From Neobacillus niacini (GTDB taxonomy: Bacteria; Bacillota; Bacilli; Bacillales; Cytobacillaceae), in NCBI RefSeq assembly GCF_000759675.1, contig NZ_BAWM01000020.1:233138-297137 (forward strand): DNA of 64,000 bases, in the 5' to 3' direction. The notes under the pieces are model-generated. The model ran no database searches. It saw only the letters and a program-made list of their open reading frames with translations, and was not told the DNA's origin. Within the stretch, counting starts at the first letter, position 1, and the number at the start of each line of letters is the position of its first letter. Below, piece by piece: positions 61,696-64,000 of the stretch. The translations under genes were made by a program, and so were the position numbers.

Positions 61696-61713
61696 CCTTA
61701 AACTTTCCTTAAA
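61696..61713 (-). promoter_or_regulatory. Direct-repeat operator candidate of the efflux operon
   Basis: On the minus strand TTTAAGG-aaag-TTTAAGG, two 7-bp direct repeats with an 11-bp period, lies 50 nt before the first gene. Such spacing is typical of OmpR/PhoB-family response regulator sites. Confidence 0.42.
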
Positions 61714-62057
61714 AAAGTCATATTCTCTAGCAAGTACTTTTGCACTCGCAAGGTGAAACTCTTGAATTTGTTCCCCAATTTTTTATTTCTGCGATTCTTG
61801 ATAGTTTGTTCTGCTCAGGTAAATGGACTTTCTAAGGGATGTAAAGCCGTTCTGTTTATTCTGCTGCGTCTCTTTCACAATTCCTATCATAGGTTCCCAA
61901 TATGTCAGGAATATGTCAGTCTTATTTTTTTAACAATTGTTCTATTAGGTTAATAGAATCTTCTCATCCCGTTCATAATTTGTTCATATTTATCCCTTAC
62001 CCTTGATTTAACATTGTGCCTCTGCTCCCTTCTAAACGAAATAAAGGAGGTATTTTG

Positions 62058-62801
62058 ATGATAAAAATAATAAACCTTAGCTTGGTTGGGATTATGGTGA
62101 TAACAGGTGTTGTCTTTTTTTCAAATAATAGGGAAACAATAACTTCGGAAAAAGGGGTTAATACAGGAGTAGTAGAAGAAAAGATTCTATCGGAACAAAT
62201 CAATGTTTCAGAGGATAATAAAATCGTAGAGGAAAAGCTGCTGGACGTACCCCTGCTTAATCAAATGGACGCTCCACATTTGTATAATGGCTGTGAAGTT
62301 ACCAGTCTAGCGATGATCCTAAATTATAAAGGAATTTCGGTTACAAAAAATGAACTAGCACAAGAGATTGATAGAGTTCCGTTGCAATATAGTAATGGTC
62401 AATATGGAAATCCAAACACTGGTTTTGTGGGCAATATGGAAGTTGGACCTGGTTTAGGGGTGTACCATGAGCCCATTTTTGAATTAGCTCAGAAATACTT
62501 GAATGCTGCTGACCTTACGAATTCATCGTTCGATCAACTATTAAAAGAAGTTGCAAGCGGAAACCCTGTTTGGGTTATCACAACCTCCACCTTTGCACCT
62601 GTTTCTGAATTTGAAACATGGCAGACACCAGAAGGAAACGTGGACATAACGTATAAAATGCACAGTGTTGTGATAACCGGTTATGATTCTACGAATATTT
62701 ACATTAACAATCCGTATGGAACGAAAAATCAAAAAGTGGACCGCGAAAGCTTTATAGAAGCGTGGGAACAAATGGGGAAACAAGCCGTTGTTCTCTATTA
62801 A
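62058..62801 (+). CDS. C39-like family cysteine peptidase, membrane-anchored
   Basis: A 247-residue protein with an N-terminal membrane anchor or signal (about 5-24) and a Peptidase_C39_2 fold: catalytic Cys in NGCEVTSLAMILNYKG, His in KMHSVVITGYD and Asn in IYINNPYG. It is extracellular and possibly cell-wall associated; substrate unknown. AAAGGAGG lies before the ATG at 62058; the longer frame from 62016 is rejected. Confidence 0.88.
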   Translation: MIKIINLSLVGIMVITGVVFFSNNRETITSEKGVNTGVVEEKILSEQINVSEDNKIVEEKLLDVPLLNQMDAPHLYNGCEVTSLAMILNYKGISVTKNELAQEIDRVPLQYSNGQYGNPNTGFVGNMEVGPGLGVYHEPIFELAQKYLNAADLTNSSFDQLLKEVASGNPVWVITTSTFAPVSEFETWQTPEGNVDITYKMHSVVITGYDSTNIYINNPYGTKNQKVDRESFIEAWEQMGKQAVVLY

Positions 62802-62833
62802 AAATGGGGTGTCTGTTGAGACACCCCATTTTT
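62800..62833. terminator. Bidirectional terminator between the C39 peptidase and ecfT
   Basis: AAAAATGGGGTGTCT / AGACACCCCATTTTT, 15-bp perfect stem with loop gttg, between convergent genes. Confidence 0.95.
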
Positions 62834-62837
62834 GTAT

Positions 62838-63617
62838 TTATAGCTCCCGATTATAATACTGTAAGTATCCTAGTTTCCAAGAAATAAATGCGCTGAGTAT
62901 GACTGCGCTAATCATGAGAATGAAAAACAGCCAGTCGATACGAGACACAGTAATTTCTCGATAAAATATCCGATTTTTTTCTCCGGTAAAGCCCTTTGAT
63001 TCCATTGCCAGTGCGGTTCTCTCTGCTTTGCGAATCGCTCCAGCAAGAAGAGGTATCACATATCGTTTCAGCTGTTGTACTTTTTCCGGAATGGTTCGCG
63101 CCCGTGCTACTCCCCTTACTCGATGCGCATTTTGCAGGGTTTGAAACTCCTCCTTGATTAATGGCAGGAAACGGTATCCGGCCATGATTCCATATGCGAG
63201 CTTCGGAGGCAGTTTACACTGCTGCATTAAGCTAAGGAGAAAGTCGGTTGGCTTTGTCGTTAACGTAAACATAATCGATAACGTGGCAAAGCTTAACACT
63301 CTTAAACCAAGCGAAACTCCTCTTTGAAAGCCTTCTGCTGTCAGTGTCAAAAAACCCCATTCCCAGATGACCGAATCCCCTGCCTGCAGCCGTGGAAAAA
63401 GCATGGTTGACCAGACATAAATGATTGCGATAAATAAAAACGGAGCAAATAACAGCAGCCATTTTTTAAACGAAACGCGGCCGAATATGAAGGTGACCGT
63501 CACTACCCAGAGGATGGTCACGAGTGGCGTAATCGGATCGAAAAACACCGACAATATCAGAATGGAAATGACGACCGCAAATGCTTTTACACTCGGATTC
63601 ACTTCATGTAGTGACAT
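62838..63617 (-). CDS. ECF transporter transmembrane subunit EcfT
   Basis: A 259-residue protein with about six membrane helices and the two coupling motifs in the cytoplasmic helices: RVRGVARA (A-R-G type) and ALAMESKGF. EcfT couples the ATPases to a substrate-binding S component for vitamin or metal uptake. Arrangement beside a YkoD-like ATPase suggests a YkoEDC-type (thiamin precursor) system, but the S component lies outside the window. Its start overlaps the ATPase end by 14 nt. Confidence 0.9.
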   Translation of the reverse strand: MSLHEVNPSVKAFAVVISILILSVFFDPITPLVTILWVVTVTFIFGRVSFKKWLLLFAPFLFIAIIYVWSTMLFPRLQAGDSVIWEWGFLTLTAEGFQRGVSLGLRVLSFATLSIMFTLTTKPTDFLLSLMQQCKLPPKLAYGIMAGYRFLPLIKEEFQTLQNAHRVRGVARARTIPEKVQQLKRYVIPLLAGAIRKAERTALAMESKGFTGEKNRIFYREITVSRIDWLFFILMISAVILSAFISWKLGYLQYYNREL

Positions 63618-64000
63618 GACTCTCTCTCCTTACCAGATCTTTTTGAAGCTGTTTCCTAAACGGCAGCTTTAACCTTGCCCGGTTAACGACTTCATGATTA
63701 TCCCACAAGCTCTCAGGTGCCCCCGAAAAGATAATCTCTCCCTCATCTAAAACATGAACGGTGTCAGCATATTGATCAACCAGCTCCATATCATGGGTAA
63801 TCATAAAAACAGCACCACTTTTTTCATCAAGGATTTCCATGATTTCTCGTGCTGTATTCGCATCCTGGCCGAATGTTGGTTCATCAAGGATGAGCAGCTC
63901 CTGTTCATGAACGAGCATGGTTGCGACACTCAATCGCCGCTTTTGCCCTTGACTAAGGGAATAAGGATGGGCATTTGCATGTTTTTCCAACCCTATTTTT
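63604..64000 (-). CDS. ECF transporter ATPase, N-terminus beyond window
   Basis: The last 132 residues of an ABC ATPase; the frame is open to the window edge. Signature SLSQGQKRRLSVATML, Walker B LLILDEPTFGQDA, and H-loop FMITHDMELV are present. LSQGQKRRLS is the form found in the second ATPase half of YkoD-like fused proteins. It forms the energy module with the adjacent EcfT. Confidence 0.9.
   Translation of the reverse strand, partial: KIGLEKHANAHPYSLSQGQKRRLSVATMLVHEQELLILDEPTFGQDANTAREIMEILDEKSGAVFMITHDMELVDQYADTVHVLDEGEIIFSGAPESLWDNHEVVNRARLKLPFRKQLQKDLVRRESHVTT

Overview
The window is low-GC, coding-dense Firmicutes DNA, most like a Bacillaceae species of the Bacillus/Neobacillus type. 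The basis is strong AGGAGG ribosome sites, frequent TTG/GTG starts, gene families typical of Bacillus (xpaC-telA, yukD, mnaA, gtaB/galU, DUF4359/DUF5317/DUF6376-like proteins) and T-rich hairpin terminators. No rRNA, tRNA, CRISPR array or phage module was seen. Species assignment is inference.

Region by region: (1) 1-5.6 kb, cell-surface proteins built from ChW repeats (one cut by the window edge, one full-length glucosaminidase autolysin) and an LCP-family wall-polymer ligase. (2) 5.7-17.1 kb, an exopolysaccharide operon on the minus strand (priming sugar transferase, Wzy-like polymerase, four glycosyltransferases, an acetyltransferase and a decayed fifth glycosyltransferase), then galU, a small membrane protein and the UDP-GlcNAc 2-epimerase mnaA. 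No flippase is visible. (3) 17.4-19.6 kb, a frameshifted membrane-protein gene, a CPBP intramembrane protease and a small DUF4359-like protein.

(4) 19.6-39.6 kb holds the most striking unit, an unusual type VII secretion locus. One long minus-strand operon encodes EssC and EsaB/YukD, a lipoprotein, an alpha/beta-hydrolase with a C-terminal helical domain, three small helical/WXG proteins, an FHA protein, a PP2C phosphatase, a Hanks-type Ser/Thr kinase with a TPR tail, a membrane protein carrying five Thr-centred decapeptide repeats, and a 1392-residue Ig-like stalk protein. A divergent mini-operon adds a further WXG100 protein, a tiny coupled ORF, a polytopic protein and a DUF4176-like protein. 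I recognise no EsaA, EssA or EssB. The layout suggests a phosphorylation-controlled variant secretion machine exporting a lipase toxin of reversed domain order with a lipoprotein immunity partner.

(5) 39.7-57.2 kb is mixed: a PD-(D/E)XK protein, a DUF5317/GGDEF/HD-GYP cluster, cutC, a copper nitrite reductase behind an Fnr-like site, a cluster of DnaA boxes, a c-di-GMP-I riboswitch controlling an unknown 56-residue protein, a VanY-like carboxypeptidase, xpaC-telA, zupT, a membrane-anchored serine protease and a PlsY plus GNAT/aminotransferase-V pair. A roughly 48-bp palindromic repeat recurs seven times only in this stretch. It ends at a REP-associated tyrosine transposase gene abutting a decayed comM. 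(6) 57.4-64 kb: two small lipoproteins, a MacAB/YknWXYZ-like efflux operon, a C39-like peptidase and the start of an ECF transporter (EcfT plus ATPase).

Caution: three separate loci (17.4 kb, 48.6 kb, 55.5 kb) contain apparent single-base deletions, so either the genome is decaying there or the assembly carries indel errors. comM and the glycosyltransferase remnant also carry in-frame stops, which a missing base would not explain.
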